Position numbers and translations under genes: made by a program. 14,166 nucleotides of DNA from CAZEGI01 sp964512105 (GTDB lineage Archaea > Altiarchaeota > Altiarchaeia > IMC4 > CAZEGI01). The DNA lies in assembly GCA_964512105.1 (NCBI GenBank), contig CAZEGI010000028.1, forward strand, positions 1 through 14,166, given 5' to 3'. Below, in pieces: positions 13,758-14,166 of the stretch (within the stretch, counting starts at the first letter, position 1; each line of letters opens with the position of its first letter). The notes beneath the pieces are model-generated. The model saw nothing but the letters and a program-made list of their open reading frames with translations. It was not told where the DNA came from and ran no database searches.

Positions 13758-14112
13758 TCATGTTATCCCTCTTCCTTTCATTGAGGCCGTCCCACACAAT
13801 GTCACACAACCTGTCGAAATTCCCGGTTTTTTGGTTAATCCAAGCGTCCAAAATTGCATGGTTTTGTTCCAAAAGTCCAGAAAGCTCCTTAACACAGGTA
13901 ACCTCACCACGGTCCATAAGCGCATGCACGACCGTACCTTCATGCGTCTTGGGCTCGTCGGCCAGAGGCTCTCTCTCCAGTATCTCCCTTACAATATCCG
14001 CAACTTCTCTCGACCCGCTGTCACTGACCTCTCGAACAGACGGCAAACTTCCGGTTACAATCTTACCATGTGATGTTTTTGTCCCCATTGTATAGTCTAC
14101 TACGCATTTCAT
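13711..14112 (-). CDS. Hypothetical protein, likely frameshifted near its C-terminus
   Basis: 133 residues with no family I recognise. It starts at ATG 14112 behind a G-rich ribosome binding stretch. The protein is soluble and charged: a beta-like start (MKCVVDYTMGTKTSHGKIVTG), then mostly helical sequence with REVADIVREILEREP, VKELSGLLEQNHAILDAWIN and FDRLCDIVWDGLNERKRDN. There is no signal peptide or membrane segment. The last 16 residues are probably read in the wrong frame (see the adjoining entry); joined to the other frame the protein would be about 155 residues. A two-part inverted repeat lies directly upstream, so its expression is likely controlled. It is not obviously linked to the transhydrogenase operon, which has its own promoter. 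Confidence 0.6.
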   Translation of the reverse strand: MKCVVDYTMGTKTSHGKIVTGSLPSVREVSDSGSREVADIVREILEREPLADEPKTHEGTVVHALMDRGEVTCVKELSGLLEQNHAILDAWINQKTGNFDRLCDIVWDGLNERKRDNMRNRLARFFPPAEMRI

Positions 14113-14123
14113 GTGCTATCCCC

Positions 14124-14165
14124 CCTGATCTATTACACTTTGGTTGAAGTGTAATAAATATCAGG
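14124..14165. promoter_or_regulatory. Two-part inverted repeat in the leader/promoter of the hypothetical gene
   Basis: Outer arms CCTGAT (14124-14129) and ATCAGG (14160-14165) and inner arms TATTACACTT (14131-14140) and AAGTGTAATA (14147-14156) are nested around the 6-nt loop TGGTTG: 16 paired positions with one short asymmetric interior loop. On the minus strand the second outer arm merges with the GGGGGG ribosome binding run ahead of the ATG at 14112. It could be an operator for a dimeric regulator, or an RNA hairpin that hides the ribosome binding site. It reaches the window edge. Confidence 0.6.
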
Positions 14166-14166
14166 A

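Overview
The window looks archaeal. The evidence is a tRNA-Val gene split by a bulge-helix-bulge (BHB) type intron and lacking an encoded CCA, TATA-like boxes about 25 nt upstream of starts that appear leaderless, Shine-Dalgarno-led starts inside operons, a fused ADP-forming acetyl-CoA synthetase, and an archaeal-style surface-glycosylation operon. Several genes have a bacterial flavour: a type I GAPDH, a three-subunit proton-translocating transhydrogenase and a peptidoglycan amidase domain. That mixture fits a small-genome (DPANN-like) archaeon, but the lineage is inference and is not proven by anything here.

Layout. (1) 1-3830, minus strand: a tightly packed operon read in the order membrane-anchored surface protein, family 2 glycosyltransferase, radical SAM/SPASM protein, GT87 mannosyltransferase, and the N-terminus of a PMT/ArnT-type glycosyltransferase cut off by the window edge. 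Gaps are 1-2 nt or the genes overlap, so one transcript for surface glycan assembly is likely. (2) 3920-5488, plus strand: a divergent secreted, membrane-anchored protein with a lysozyme-like domain, a two-helix membrane hairpin and an N-acetylmuramoyl-L-alanine amidase domain. It looks like a double peptidoglycan hydrolase in a cell that should have no peptidoglycan. (3) 5489-6122: an unusual non-coding block. It holds tRNA-Val(UAC) on the minus strand with an inferred 295-nt intron at position 37/38, a second 18-bp copy of the tRNA 3' end 196 bp away, and about 13 separate short perfect hairpins, most with 3-nt loops, packed into both the intron and the 3' flank. (4) 6123-6518, plus: a Nudix hydrolase that shares a palindromic TATA box with the divergent tRNA. 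(5) 6504-13517, minus: central metabolism. The proton-translocating transhydrogenase genes (pntAA, pntAB, pntB) come first, then GAPDH, fused ADP-forming acetyl-CoA synthetase, and a BioD-like/DRTGG protein. (6) 13646-14166: an unrecognised small gene, probably frameshifted, preceded by a long two-part inverted repeat that runs into its ribosome binding site.

How it fits together: GAPDH makes NADH, the transhydrogenase can exchange reducing equivalents between NADH and NADP at the cost or gain of proton motive force, and the ADP-forming acetyl-CoA synthetase turns acetyl-CoA into acetate plus ATP. This is a compact fermentative energy module. The glycosylation operon and the peptidoglycan hydrolase both act outside the membrane. 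The most unexplained part of the window is the hairpin-filled tRNA intron and its flank at 5504-6033.
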